Positions 1 to 10,244 of a DNA stretch of 64,000 nt are shown piece by piece. The stretch is taken from positions 1,240,001 to 1,304,000 of the forward strand of contig NZ_JAJUXK010000001.1 in the NCBI RefSeq assembly GCF_021390335.1. The letters run 5' to 3'. The notes beneath the pieces are model-generated. The model ran no database searches. It was not told the DNA's origin and saw only the letters and a list, made by a program, of their open reading frames with translations. Numbering within the stretch: the first letter of the stretch is position 1; every line of letters starts with the position of its first letter. Source of the stretch: Dyadobacter sp. CY343. Its GTDB lineage: Bacteria; Bacteroidota; Bacteroidia; Cytophagales; Spirosomataceae. The translations under genes were made by a program, and so were the position numbers.

Positions 1-1719
1 ACATTTGCCCTATTGAGGCACATGCAGATGCAGCTTCCGATCAAGGGATTAAACCTTGCCAGCAGCCCGAAAGTGCGTTATCGGATGCTGAATCATTGGG
101 ATAACCCGGATGGGACCATTGAGCGGGGTTATGCAGGACAATCGCTTTGGAAATGGTACGAACTGCCTGAGCGTGTAGACCCGCGTTATGCGGATTATGC
201 GCGGGCCAATGCGTCGCTGGGAATTAACGGAACGGTCCTGAACAATGTGAACGCCAGCGCCAGATTCATGTCTCAGGAATACATTGTGAAGGTTGCTGCG
301 GTAGCCAATGTGATGCGTAAATATGGGATAAAAACTTACTTATCCGTTTATTTTGCTGCGCCAAAAACCTTAGGCGGGCTCAAAACCTCCGACCCGCTCG
401 ACCCGCAGGTGCGTGCCTGGTGGAAAGAAAAAGTCGCGCAGATCTATAAAGAGATTCCTGATTTCGGCGGATTTTTGGTAAAAGCAAATTCAGAAGGAGA
501 GCCTGGGCCTCAGGATTATGGTCGCACGCATGCGGACGGTGCCAACATGCTGGCCGAAGCATTCCAACCTTATGAAGGGATCGTGGTCTGGCGGGCGTTT
601 GTTTACAAAGCCGATCCCAATGCGGATCGCTTCAAAGCCGCTTACGAGGAATTTGTGCCGCTTGACGGCAAATTTGATCCGAAAGTGATCGTGCAGGTTA
701 AGAATGGCCCGATTGATTTTCAGCCCCGCGAGCCGTTTTCTCCACTTTTTGGAAATATGCCAAAAACGCCCCTGGGGATGGAATTTCAGATCACCCAGGA
801 ATATCTGGGATTTGCCACCCACGCCGTTTACGAAGCACCTATTTTTAAAGAATGCCTGGATTCGGATACTTATGTAAATGGTGCTGGATCGACGGTCGCT
901 AAGGTTGTCGATGGAAGTCTGCATAACTATTCGCGCACACTCATGGCAGGCGTGGCCAATACGGGTAACAGCCGGAACTGGACCGGACATCCGCTTGCGC
1001 AGGCCAACTGGTATGCATTCGGACGATTGAGCTGGGACCATCAGCTGAGTTCGGAGCAGATCGCGCGTGAATGGATTGCATTGACTTTGACCCAAAATCA
1101 AAAAGCAAGTGGGCACATTACTGCATTAATGTTGCGATCAAGAGAAATTTACGTCGATTATAACACGCCGATTGGCCTTTCCCGGCCATGGATGGGCGTT
1201 CACTTCGCACCCGAACCCTGGCAAAACAAGGGTTCACGGCCCGACTGGACTGCCGTATACTATCACCGCGCCGATTCTATCGGGCTTGGCTTTGACCGGA
1301 CAGCTTCGGGAAGCAATGCACTGGCTCAGTATCGCCCGGAAGTGCAGCAACAATGGAACAATCCCGACCAGACACCTTTGCCTTATTTGCTCTGGTTCCA
1401 CCATGTACGCTGGGACAAAAAACTAAATACAGGACGAACATTATGGGAGGAACTTTGCACCCGATTTTACACCGGCGCGGATTCCGTCCTGTGGATGCAG
1501 CAGCAATGGGACCTGGCCAAGCCGGGTCTTGATCCGCAAGTTTATGCTGATGTGGCAGACCGGTTGAAAGTTCAGCGGCGGGAGGCTATCTGGTGGCGCG
1601 ATGCCTGGGTTTTGTACTTGCAAACATTTGCCAAACAACCTGTTCCCGCAGGTTTTGAACCGCCTAAGCAAACTTTGGAAGAGGTAAAAAAGTCTGTGAA
1701 CGTGTACCTGATCAGGTAA
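1..1719 (+). CDS. aguA: GH67 alpha-glucuronidase, 5' end missing
   Basis: The frame is open from the first base, so the start lies left of the window; about 572 residues are visible against roughly 700 for the family. The motif NHWDNPDGTIERGYAG near the visible N-terminus is typical of GH67. The expected catalytic residues are present: a glutamate in ANSEGEPGPQDYG (codon near 493) as candidate acid, and an aspartate in NGPIDFQ plus a glutamate in ITQEYLG as candidate bases. Family knowledge: the enzyme removes (4-O-methyl)glucuronic acid from the ends of xylo-oligosaccharides, usually in the periplasm. It stands directly upstream of a SusC/SusD pair, which suggests a xylan or glucuronoxylan locus; the substrate of that pair is inferred. 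Confidence 0.93.
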   Translation, partial: TFALLRHMQMQLPIKGLNLASSPKVRYRMLNHWDNPDGTIERGYAGQSLWKWYELPERVDPRYADYARANASLGINGTVLNNVNASARFMSQEYIVKVAAVANVMRKYGIKTYLSVYFAAPKTLGGLKTSDPLDPQVRAWWKEKVAQIYKEIPDFGGFLVKANSEGEPGPQDYGRTHADGANMLAEAFQPYEGIVVWRAFVYKADPNADRFKAAYEEFVPLDGKFDPKVIVQVKNGPIDFQPREPFSPLFGNMPKTPLGMEFQITQEYLGFATHAVYEAPIFKECLDSDTYVNGAGSTVAKVVDGSLHNYSRTLMAGVANTGNSRNWTGHPLAQANWYAFGRLSWDHQLSSEQIAREWIALTLTQNQKASGHITALMLRSREIYVDYNTPIGLSRPWMGVHFAPEPWQNKGSRPDWTAVYYHRADSIGLGFDRTASGSNALAQYRPEVQQQWNNPDQTPLPYLLWFHHVRWDKKLNTGRTLWEELCTRFYTGADSVLWMQQQWDLAKPGLDPQVYADVADRLKVQRREAIWWRDAWVLYLQTFAKQPVPAGFEPPKQTLEEVKKSVNVYLIR

Positions 1720-1783
1720 ATTGACCTCTGCTCAAAGAATAATAAATAATCGTAAAAAAATAATATTTTTATTAAGTGTAGCC

Positions 1784-1813
1784 TTGACAGATAATTAAAA
1801 GAGTTTATATTTG
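1784..1813 (+). promoter_or_regulatory. Bacteroidota-type promoter of the SusC gene
   Basis: TTG at 1784-1786 and TATATTTG at 1806-1813 match the -33 (TTTG-like) and -7 (TAnnTTTG) elements of the primary Bacteroidota sigma factor, with a 19-base spacer. The element sits 134 bases before the SusC start, leaving a long leader. The flanking 1720-1947 stretch is AT-rich and otherwise unremarkable. Confidence 0.65.
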
Positions 1814-1947
1814 TATATAGGATCTATCTGGTGAAAAATTGGATAAATTCAGCGTTCCTTATTCCGCGTGCTGTTCTTTCTTTTGTTCCTTTCAGGGAAA
1901 ATTTTGTGCTGTTTAACAAGTGTCATCTTAACATTTAAGTCGAATCT

Positions 1948-4900
1948 ATGAAAAATCGATTACAAACTTTTCCCTGTTTCAAGGGTACATGGTTAAGCGG
2001 GTCTGTGATTTTGCTACTACTGTCTTTTCAGGTCGTATGGGCCGGAGGATTTGCAGATCAACAGGTTGCAGGTAAGGTTACTGCCGACAACGGCGAGGCT
2101 TTACCAGGAGTGAATGTTACTTTGAAAGGCAGTAGTGTAGGAACCACCACAGATACGAAAGGGGAGTTCTCACTCAGCGTGCCTTCACCAAGCAGCGTGC
2201 TGGTATTCAGCTTTATAGGTTATGCCAAGCAGGAAGTTGAGGTAGGTACCAAAACCCGGATAGATATCCGGCTTACCGCCGAAGACCAGGCTTTGGAAGA
2301 GATGGTGGTAATCGGATATGGATCCCAAAAGAAATCATCGCTAACCGGAGCGGTATCTTCGGTTTCACCCAAAGAACTGACTGCATTGCCGGTCGTAAGT
2401 GCCGAGCAGGCTTTACAGGGCCGGGTGCCCGGTGTTCGCGTGGTCAATAACGGTAGTCCGGGGCAAACGCCGGTTGTACGTATAAGGGGGATCGGTTCCA
2501 TTAATTACGCTTCCGGGCCGCTCTATGTGATCGACGGAATTCCCGCAGGTGACCTGAATAACCTCGATCCGAAAGATATTGAATCGCTGGAAGTTTTAAA
2601 GGATGCAAGTTCCGCCGCGATCTACGGTTCAAGGGCTTCCAACGGGGTGATCATTATCACGACCAAAAAAGGGTCAAAAGACGGAAAGCTGCATGTAAAC
2701 CTGGATACTTATGTAGGTACGCAATCGGCTTGGAAAAAGCTGGATGTGCTCAATACAGACCAATATATTCAATATGCGACGGCACTGTTGGGTAATGCAG
2801 GCATTGCAATGCCAGGCCGGTTGACAGATCTGAATCAGCCTATTTATGCGGGAGCGACGCAGACTTTTGCGCAAACCAATACCAACTGGCAGGACGTGAT
2901 GTTCCGCAACGCGCCGATCCAGCAGCATCAGATCTCCGTTTCCGGCGGCAATGCTGTTTCCCGGTTTTTTACCTCTGCGGGCTATTTTGATCAGGAAGGA
3001 ATATTGATAGGTACCAATTACAAACGCGCGAATGTGCGTCTCAATTCGGATCACCAGGTAGCTAAATTTCTGAATATCGGGCAGACTTTAACCGTATCTT
3101 ATGACAGATCGCGCGGCGAACAGGGATTCGGAGGAGGCCGTACCGCGGTGATGCAAATGATCCGGAATCTGCCTTACTGGCCTGTTAATGACCCGACAAA
3201 ACCCGGCGGTTACAGCTCGCCGACCGCTGCCGATGGAAGTGACCCCGACAATCCCGTCCGCATTGCATTGATGGACGTAACCCGCAACCAGCGCCTCAAA
3301 TTGCTCGGCTCTATTTTTGCAGAAGTGCGATTGACCAGCTTTTTAAAATACCGGTTCAGTTTTGGTGCAGATATCGTTTCTGCGAACACGGTCAATCAGT
3401 TTCCTATTTATAATGATGGTTTTAAATCGCGTACACAATACGAGATCCAGGACAACCGCACGAGCTTTTTCTCTCCGGTGCTGACTAACCAGCTGACATT
3501 TGAAAAGAATTTTGGCAAACATTTACTGAATGTAACGGCGATCGTGGACAAGCAAACTTTCCGCACCAGTACACTGAACGGATCGGGATACCGCCCGAAT
3601 AATGACATCGACGAATTGCAGGGCGCTTCCAATCCAAATGCTACGAGTACATTAGATGAAAGTTCGCTGCTCTCGTATGTGGGTCGTTTGAATTATGAAT
3701 ATGCAGGAAAATATCTGCTGAGCGGCTCCATTCGCCGCGACGGTTCTTCCCGTTTTGCACCGGGCAACAAATGGGGTACATTCCCGTCTCTTTCACTGGG
3801 CTGGCGTATCAGCGAGGAGGAATTCCTGAAATCAGTTCCGCAGATCTCCGAACTGAAAATCCGCGCGAGTTACGGACAAACCGGTTTTAATGGTATCGGT
3901 AGCTATGCCTGGCAGGCGCTTGTGTCGGCTGATAACAGTAATTATGTTTTTGGTGGAAATAAGGTGCTGGGTTCATATTTCAGTTCACTTGCTAATACGC
4001 AGCTGAAATGGGAAAGTACTACAATGACGAACCTTGGTGTAGACCTGGCTTTGTTCAATAACAGCGTCACGTTCACTGCGGAAACTTATCAGCGTAATAC
4101 AGACGGACTATTGTTGCAGGTTCCGATCCCGAATTCGGTGGGCTATTCTACCTCTCCTTTGTCAAACATTGGAAGTATGAAAAACTGGGGTTATGAATTT
4201 CAGTTGGGTTACAGCAAGAACGACGGTGATTTTAAATGGAATGCTTCTGCAAACCTGGACATTACCAGAAACAAAGTGCTGAGCCTTGCGTCTGAAAGTG
4301 CGACACTTTTCTCAGGTGCTAATGCAGACTTTGGGGGCGGCGACATTACAAAAACCGAAGCAGGACATCCGATTCAGTCATTTTTTGGATATCAGGTTGA
4401 TGGCATTTTCCAGAACGCGGGCGAGATCAATGCTGCCAATTCGCTGGATGGAGATGACAAAACCAAGTACCAGGACGCGGCTGCACCGGGGGATATCCGG
4501 TTCAAAGATCGGGATGGCGACGGCAAGATCACGCCTGCCGACCGGACTTATCTGGGCAGCTTCATTCCAAAGTTCAGCTACGGGGCGAATTTGGGAGGGA
4601 ATTATAAAAACTTCGATTTTACATTGTATCTGCAAGGTGTTCAGGGTAATAAAATTTACAATGGAACGAAGGTGATCGAGCAGGGAATGCTGCGGTTATT
4701 CAATGCAGGAACGGAGGTTCTGAATGCATGGACACCAACCAACACGGATACCGATGTGCCAAGAGCGATCAGTGGCGACCCGAACAACAACAGTCGTACG
4801 AGTGATCGTTTTGTGGAAAACGGCTCCTATATGCGGATCAAAAATATCAGCATCGGCTATGCAGTACCGACGAAAGTACTATCTGCATTGACAAATGAAT

Positions 4901-5091
4901 TCATTACGAAAGCGAGGATTTACGTTTCCGCAACGAACCTGCTGACTTTCACAAAGTACTCAGGATTGGACCCTGAAATTGGGGTGAACGGATCTTCTAC
5001 CGATACCGCAACACAGCTGATCAACGGGATCGATTACGGCATGTACCCGCAGCCGAGAACTTTGCAGGTAGGATTGAGCGTAGGATTTTGA
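1948..5091 (+). CDS. SusC/RagA-type TonB-dependent outer-membrane receptor
   Basis: This 1047-residue protein begins with a signal peptide (hydrophobic stretch about 18-33). A CarboxypepD_reg-like domain follows (about 38-115, QVAGKVTADNGEALPGVNV) and then the SusC TonB-box/plug region (about 118-235, with EMVVIGYGSQKKSSLTGAVS and GSINYASGPLYVIDGIP). The rest is a 22-strand barrel of normal length. Known role of the family: the barrel of an outer-membrane SusCD importer for oligosaccharides, driven by TonB. It is followed after 25 bases by its SusD partner and preceded by a GH67 gene, so a xylan-derived ligand is a reasonable inference but is not shown by the sequence. Confidence 0.95.
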   Translation: MKNRLQTFPCFKGTWLSGSVILLLLSFQVVWAGGFADQQVAGKVTADNGEALPGVNVTLKGSSVGTTTDTKGEFSLSVPSPSSVLVFSFIGYAKQEVEVGTKTRIDIRLTAEDQALEEMVVIGYGSQKKSSLTGAVSSVSPKELTALPVVSAEQALQGRVPGVRVVNNGSPGQTPVVRIRGIGSINYASGPLYVIDGIPAGDLNNLDPKDIESLEVLKDASSAAIYGSRASNGVIIITTKKGSKDGKLHVNLDTYVGTQSAWKKLDVLNTDQYIQYATALLGNAGIAMPGRLTDLNQPIYAGATQTFAQTNTNWQDVMFRNAPIQQHQISVSGGNAVSRFFTSAGYFDQEGILIGTNYKRANVRLNSDHQVAKFLNIGQTLTVSYDRSRGEQGFGGGRTAVMQMIRNLPYWPVNDPTKPGGYSSPTAADGSDPDNPVRIALMDVTRNQRLKLLGSIFAEVRLTSFLKYRFSFGADIVSANTVNQFPIYNDGFKSRTQYEIQDNRTSFFSPVLTNQLTFEKNFGKHLLNVTAIVDKQTFRTSTLNGSGYRPNNDIDELQGASNPNATSTLDESSLLSYVGRLNYEYAGKYLLSGSIRRDGSSRFAPGNKWGTFPSLSLGWRISEEEFLKSVPQISELKIRASYGQTGFNGIGSYAWQALVSADNSNYVFGGNKVLGSYFSSLANTQLKWESTTMTNLGVDLALFNNSVTFTAETYQRNTDGLLLQVPIPNSVGYSTSPLSNIGSMKNWGYEFQLGYSKNDGDFKWNASANLDITRNKVLSLASESATLFSGANADFGGGDITKTEAGHPIQSFFGYQVDGIFQNAGEINAANSLDGDDKTKYQDAAAPGDIRFKDRDGDGKITPADRTYLGSFIPKFSYGANLGGNYKNFDFTLYLQGVQGNKIYNGTKVIEQGMLRLFNAGTEVLNAWTPTNTDTDVPRAISGDPNNNSRTSDRFVENGSYMRIKNISIGYAVPTKVLSALTNEFITKARIYVSATNLLTFTKYSGLDPEIGVNGSSTDTATQLINGIDYGMYPQPRTLQVGLSVGF

Positions 5092-5116
5092 CATTGAAAC
5101 TTTTAAAGGAATTGAA

Positions 5117-6658
5117 ATGAAAAAGAGACTGATTATCCTATATGTTTTTCTATTTGGCATAGTGTTCGCCTGTAACGACGATGTCCTTGAAAAAACCAAC
5201 CCAAACGGTGTGACCGTGGAAGGTTACTATAAAAACGGGGCTGAGCTGAACAGCGGCGTGACAAGTGTGTATTCCATGCTGAAATCGAACAACCTGGTAG
5301 CCCGGGAGTGGTTTTTCCTGCACGATCTTCGCAGCGACGATGTGGCGGCGGGTGGCGGCCAGCTCGAAACGCCGCGTAATCAATTGCTGCTCGGGACGCA
5401 CGACGCTGTCAATTCGGTTTTAGGTACTGTGTGGCTTGCCTATTACCGGCTGATCCACCGAGCCAATGCAGTGGTGGACAACTCGGAAAAAGTGACGGAC
5501 ATTTCGGCCGCAGAAAAAGGCAGACTGCTGGGAGAAGCGCGTTTTTTGAGGGCTTATTCGTATTACGAGCTGGTTAGTATGTGGGGCGGGGTGCCACTTT
5601 ACAAGAACTATGTACTGACTGTCGACGGTAGCTTGCCACGCGCTCCGGCGGAGGAAGTTTATGCCTACATCATCTCCGAATTGCAAGCGATCCAGGCGGA
5701 CCTGCCGGCAACTTACGATGCGGCAAACCAGGGCAGGGCTACAAAAGGAGCAGCTCAGATGCTTTTAGCAAGGGTTTTTATGCAAAAAGGAGATTATGCC
5801 AGTGCGAAAACGGAGTTGCTGAAAGTTTACAATTCTAATGTATATGCGCTGGTTGATAACTATAATGACAACTTCCTGGAAGAAACAGAGTTTAATAAAG
5901 AGTCTATTTTTGAGGTAAATTTCTTCCCTTCCGGAGGTGTATACAACTGGGATGGTGATGGAAACGGCGCTACTGCCGGTACAGAAACGGTACGTACCCA
6001 GGAATATTCGGCAATAGGGTGGCGTAATGTGATCCCTTCGAATAGTTTGCTTTCAGAATTTGAAAAAACGACGAAAGGCGACGTAAAAACAGATCCTCGT
6101 TACGACGACTCTTTCTATTTCACAGGAGAGAAATATAACAAGGGCGCCAATACACTGACCGACGGCCAGCAAAATGGAAATGCATCGGTAGTGGACGGTG
6201 TGACGCAAAAAGTGAGCTGGCAAAAATATTCGCTCATGTATAAAATGAACGAATCTTTCCTGACGGGCGGTATTAACCAGCGCATCATGCGATTTGCCGA
6301 AACGATCCTGGCACTTGCAGAAGTGGAAAACGAACTGGGTAATACAGCCGAAGCCGTGAAATATCTGAATATGACCCGCGCGCGCAAAAGCGTAAGTATG
6401 CCGCCTTACCCGACAGCCAAATTCCCTGTTTCTAATAAAGACCAGGTGTTTGCAGCCATCGTCCACGAGAAACGTGTGGAGCACAGCGGTGAGCAGATCC
6501 GTAACAGGGATATTGTGAGATGGAGAAAATTGGCCAAGCAGAAAGCGGAACCATTGGCTTATTTCCAGGCTAACAAACATGAATTACTGCCTATTCCGCA
6601 GCAGGAAGTTGATAATAATGCGAAAATTGAGCCGGGAGATCAGAATCCTGGATATTAA
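5117..6658 (+). CDS. SusD/RagB-type glycan-binding lipoprotein
   Basis: This 513-residue SusD homologue has a lipoprotein signal with lipobox GIVFAC (Cys19), followed by acidic residues. The SusD-like N-terminal TPR region covers about 20-220 and contains FLRAYSYYELVSMWGGVPL, a hallmark of the family. The C-terminal SusD domain (about 270-513) ends in the typical HELLPIPQQEVDNN. Family role: a surface lid that captures oligosaccharide for the SusC channel. It is co-transcribed with the SusC gene just upstream. Confidence 0.95.
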   Translation: MKKRLIILYVFLFGIVFACNDDVLEKTNPNGVTVEGYYKNGAELNSGVTSVYSMLKSNNLVAREWFFLHDLRSDDVAAGGGQLETPRNQLLLGTHDAVNSVLGTVWLAYYRLIHRANAVVDNSEKVTDISAAEKGRLLGEARFLRAYSYYELVSMWGGVPLYKNYVLTVDGSLPRAPAEEVYAYIISELQAIQADLPATYDAANQGRATKGAAQMLLARVFMQKGDYASAKTELLKVYNSNVYALVDNYNDNFLEETEFNKESIFEVNFFPSGGVYNWDGDGNGATAGTETVRTQEYSAIGWRNVIPSNSLLSEFEKTTKGDVKTDPRYDDSFYFTGEKYNKGANTLTDGQQNGNASVVDGVTQKVSWQKYSLMYKMNESFLTGGINQRIMRFAETILALAEVENELGNTAEAVKYLNMTRARKSVSMPPYPTAKFPVSNKDQVFAAIVHEKRVEHSGEQIRNRDIVRWRKLAKQKAEPLAYFQANKHELLPIPQQEVDNNAKIEPGDQNPGY

Positions 6659-6706
6659 TGAAAGTAAGGTTGTTACCTTAACTTGTCCCCTTGAGCGGAG
6701 TTCGCC

Positions 6707-6787
6707 TGTCACCCTGAGCGCAGCCGAAGGGAGGACCGGGACGCCTTTGCGTCCTGCACCTCCCCTTCGGCTACGCTCAGGGTGACA
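6707..6787. repeat. REP-like long inverted repeat between susD and the FG-GAP gene
   Basis: Two 25-base arms (6707-6731 and 6763-6787) are inverted copies with one mismatch; the arms contain CACCCTGAGCGCAGCCGAAG and its complement. The loop holds a second, inner hairpin (GGACGC-CTTT-GCGTCC). The outer flanks carry a short direct repeat, AAAGTAAG, at 6661-6668 and 6787-6794, each followed by a similar TTACC..TTAA..TTG stretch. It resembles the dispersed extragenic palindromes common in bacterial genomes and could also act as a transcript stabiliser or attenuator between operon genes. The short ORFs through it are artefacts. Confidence 0.85.
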
Positions 6788-6811
6788 AAGTAAGTTACCA
6801 TTTAAGTTGTT

Positions 6812-9800
6812 ATGCAAAAACGTTTCCTAGCAAGCTACATCTTCCTCTTTCTCCTCATCTTCTCCTGCAAAAAGCAGCAGGAAGCCCTCTTTACCTCCCA
6901 CAAATCTTCCGAAACCGGAATCAGGTTTTCCAATACATTAACTCCCAACGACTCTATTAATCCCTTCACATTTACTAATTTTTACAATGGCGGCGGAGTA
7001 GGGATTGGGGATGTGAACAATGATGGTAAGCCGGACATTTTCTTTGGAGGAAATCAGGTGAGCTGCCGGTTGTATCTGAGCAAAATTGATACACTATCTA
7101 AAAAATGGGCATTTGAAGATATTACGGAGGCCGCTGGCGTGAAAACGAATCGCTGGTGCACGGGAATTTCTATGGTGGATATTAATCAGGATGGATTGCT
7201 GGATATTTATGTTTCTGTCGCAAAACATATCAAGATGCCTGCCGCAGATACCGAAAATCTGCTTTTTGTAAATCAGGGTTCTGGGGAAGGTAAGGTGCCC
7301 GTTTTTAAGGAAATGGCCAAAGTTTATGGATTGAATGATGCTTCATTCACGGTTCAAACTGCCTTTTTTGATGTTGATCTCGACGGCGATCTGGATGCAT
7401 TTATGATGAATTCCGCGCCCGATCTTCAAAACCCCAATTACCTCCGCAAGACTTACCACGACGGCTCGTATCCCAGTACCGGCAAGTTGTTTCGCAATGA
7501 AGGGACAGGTGAAAATGGTATTCCTGTTTTTACCAATATTTCAAAAGAAGCCGGTGTGAGATATGAGGGGCTTGGGCTTGGACTGGCCGTAAGTGACTTG
7601 AATAAAGACGGTTATCCAGATATTTACTGTTCAAACGACTTCATCAGCAGTGACATATTTTATCTGAATAGTGGTGCTAAAAATGCAGGAATGCCCGGCT
7701 TCAACAATGTGATCCGCGAAGCGACTGCGCATACGAGTCTGTACGGAATGGGGCTGGATATTGCTGATATTAATAACGACACTTACCCCGATATTTTCCA
7801 GCTGGATATGCTTCCGGAAGATAATTTCCGACAGAAGAAAATGCTTGCCGGCCAGGATTACGACCGCAAGGAAATGAGTATTTCGGACCAGTACGGTTAC
7901 CAGTTGCAGTATATGCGCAATATGTTGCAGCTGCATCAGGGAGCTGCCGATCCGGGTGGCGTACCGATGTTTAGTGAGATTGGTTTGTTGTCCGGCATTG
8001 CCAAAACGGATTGGAGCTGGGCGCCGCTGATCGCAGATTTTGATAATGATGGACAGAAGGATATTTTCATCACAAACGGTTACCGCCGCGACGTAACAGA
8101 TCGTGATTTTATTCAGTTTAAAGAAGATTTTTCAAATTTTGGCACCAATAATTTCAAGCAACAGAATGCATTGGAGCTGATCGAAAAAGTGCCAGAGGTG
8201 CAAATCGCCAATTACGCCTATAAAAACGCCGGTAACCTTACCTTTTCAAATACCTCCAAGGATTGGGGACTGGACGAACTTTCGTATTCCAATGGCGCTG
8301 CCTATGCAGATCTGGACGGAGACGGGGACCTCGATCTGGTGGTAAACAATATTGATTCAGGGCCATTTATATATCAAAACAACAGTCGCGAAAAAGGGAC
8401 ATCGAACTTTCTGACCGTTACATTTAAAGGTGAAAAGGGAAACCTGTCGGGAATCGGCAGCAAGGTTACGATCTGGACGGGCAAGACGAAGCAATATGCT
8501 GAGTTAAGTGTGGTAAGGGGGTTTCAGTCTTCGGTGGATCCGCTGCTGCATTTCGGGATTGGGAACGGAGCATTCATTGATAGTTTGGAAGTGGTGTGGC
8601 CGGGCGGAAAATCACAAAAGCTATTCAAGATTGCTGCGAATAAACGCTTGATCCTGAACCAGAAAGATGCATTATATTCCGAAAAACTTGCGCCAGCTAG
8701 GCCGAAGCCACAACCGTACTTTACCGACATTTCCAAAGAACTGAACACTGATTTTCAGCATATGGAAAGCAATTTTATAGATTTTAAACAAACTGCTACC
8801 ATGCACAAAATGCTGTCCAGAAGCGGTTTTGCAATTGCGTCGGGCGATGTGAATGGAGATGGTTTGGAAGATATTTTTGCGGGTGGAAGTTACAGGGGAG
8901 GTAAGCCGACAATTTTTTTGCAAATGGCATCGGGCCGGTTCGAAAAGCGTGTTGTTTCCCACGATTCTTTACACGAAAATGCAGCTGCTGTGTTTCTGGA
9001 CGTGGACAAGGATGGAGACCTCGATCTGCTGGTTTCGAACGGAGGAAACGAGCTTCCTGTCACGGAAACGGCTTTTTACGGCTTACAATTGTATCTGAAT
9101 GATAGTAAGGGAAATTTTACGCCGGCCCCCCAAACTGCCTTTCCGGCGATTTCGGTGAGCAGTTCCTGCATGGTGACCAACGATTTTGACAAAGACGGCG
9201 ACCTGGATATTTTCATAGGTGGTCGCAGTATTCCGGGGAAATATCCGCTTCCTGCGAGCAGTTATCTGCTGCGGAACGACTCAAAAAATGGCCAGCCGTA
9301 TTTTACGGATATTACTTCCAAATTTTGTCCCGAACTCGCAAATATCGGCATGGTTTGCAGCGCATTATGGGCTGATATCAATCAGGATGGATTTGACGAT
9401 CTTGTGCTTGCAGGCGAGTGGATGCCTATCCGGATTTTTGAAAACAAAAAGGGAAAATCACTGCAATCTCAAAAAGCAACAAACGGATTAAACCAGTTTA
9501 CGGGCTGGTGGAACAGCCTGGCAGCCGGAGATTTCGACCACGATGGAGATATTGATTTTATCGCCGGAAATGAAGGTTTGAATACATTTTACCGCGCTTC
9601 GGAAAAAGAACCTATCAAAATTGTAGCAAAAGATTTCAACGGCGATGGGACTTTTGACCCGCTAATGGGCTATTTCATCCAGGGTAAGCGGTATCCGAGT
9701 GTTCCGCGCGATGCATTGAACCAGCAGGTCATCCAGTTTCGCCGCAAATTTCCGCATTACGCAGATTATGCACAGGTCACTTTTGACGATTTGCTTTCGG

Positions 9801-10225
9801 CCGATGAAATGAAAGATGCATATTCCGCAGAAGTGACTTATCTGCAAAGCGCTTACATTGAAAACACCGGTCAAGGGAATTTTGAAATACACGCATTACC
9901 CATCGAAGCCCAGAAATCGCCGGTTTTTGGGATTGTTACAGCTGATGTGAATGCGGACGGGTACGAAGATGTGATTTTGACGGGCAATTTTTATCCCAAC
10001 GAAGTGAATATGGGCAGACAGGATGCGTCAACCGGGCTGCTTTTGCTGGGAAATGGAAATGGGCGATTCACAGCAACGGATTGTGCTAAAAGCGGATTGA
10101 TAATTAAAGGCGATGCCAGGAACAGTATTTTTATAAAGGGCGCTGATCAGAAACGGCTGCTAGTCACTGCTATCAATTCAGGCACGATGCACGTCAGCAG
10201 GTTGAACGAGAATAAACCCAAATAA
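6812..10225 (+). CDS. FG-GAP/VCBS repeat lipoprotein with ASPIC-UnbV domain (CRTAC1-like)
   Basis: This 1137-residue surface lipoprotein has lipobox LIFSC (Cys19). It is made of many FG-GAP/VCBS blades with calcium-type motifs such as DVNNDGKPDIFFGG, DLDGDLDAFM, DLDGDGDLDLVVNN and DVDKDGDLDLLVSN, predicted to fold as beta-propellers. An ASPIC/UnbV domain lies mid-protein (about 530-610, with VRGFQSSVDPLLHFGIG and VVWPGGKSQ). Such proteins commonly accompany SusC/D loci in Bacteroidota, where a glycan-binding or adhesion role is suspected but not settled. It follows susD across the REP-like palindrome and is probably in the same transcription unit. Confidence 0.9.
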   Translation: MQKRFLASYIFLFLLIFSCKKQQEALFTSHKSSETGIRFSNTLTPNDSINPFTFTNFYNGGGVGIGDVNNDGKPDIFFGGNQVSCRLYLSKIDTLSKKWAFEDITEAAGVKTNRWCTGISMVDINQDGLLDIYVSVAKHIKMPAADTENLLFVNQGSGEGKVPVFKEMAKVYGLNDASFTVQTAFFDVDLDGDLDAFMMNSAPDLQNPNYLRKTYHDGSYPSTGKLFRNEGTGENGIPVFTNISKEAGVRYEGLGLGLAVSDLNKDGYPDIYCSNDFISSDIFYLNSGAKNAGMPGFNNVIREATAHTSLYGMGLDIADINNDTYPDIFQLDMLPEDNFRQKKMLAGQDYDRKEMSISDQYGYQLQYMRNMLQLHQGAADPGGVPMFSEIGLLSGIAKTDWSWAPLIADFDNDGQKDIFITNGYRRDVTDRDFIQFKEDFSNFGTNNFKQQNALELIEKVPEVQIANYAYKNAGNLTFSNTSKDWGLDELSYSNGAAYADLDGDGDLDLVVNNIDSGPFIYQNNSREKGTSNFLTVTFKGEKGNLSGIGSKVTIWTGKTKQYAELSVVRGFQSSVDPLLHFGIGNGAFIDSLEVVWPGGKSQKLFKIAANKRLILNQKDALYSEKLAPARPKPQPYFTDISKELNTDFQHMESNFIDFKQTATMHKMLSRSGFAIASGDVNGDGLEDIFAGGSYRGGKPTIFLQMASGRFEKRVVSHDSLHENAAAVFLDVDKDGDLDLLVSNGGNELPVTETAFYGLQLYLNDSKGNFTPAPQTAFPAISVSSSCMVTNDFDKDGDLDIFIGGRSIPGKYPLPASSYLLRNDSKNGQPYFTDITSKFCPELANIGMVCSALWADINQDGFDDLVLAGEWMPIRIFENKKGKSLQSQKATNGLNQFTGWWNSLAAGDFDHDGDIDFIAGNEGLNTFYRASEKEPIKIVAKDFNGDGTFDPLMGYFIQGKRYPSVPRDALNQQVIQFRRKFPHYADYAQVTFDDLLSADEMKDAYSAEVTYLQSAYIENTGQGNFEIHALPIEAQKSPVFGIVTADVNADGYEDVILTGNFYPNEVNMGRQDASTGLLLLGNGNGRFTATDCAKSGLIIKGDARNSIFIKGADQKRLLVTAINSGTMHVSRLNENKPK

Positions 10226-10244
10226 GTAGATTTAAATACCTTGT

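Noticed and set aside
6579-6817. Short frames of 68 and 77 codons across the palindrome on both strands
   Set aside because: They exist only because the inverted repeat is GC-rich and stop-free; they overlap the susD 3' end.
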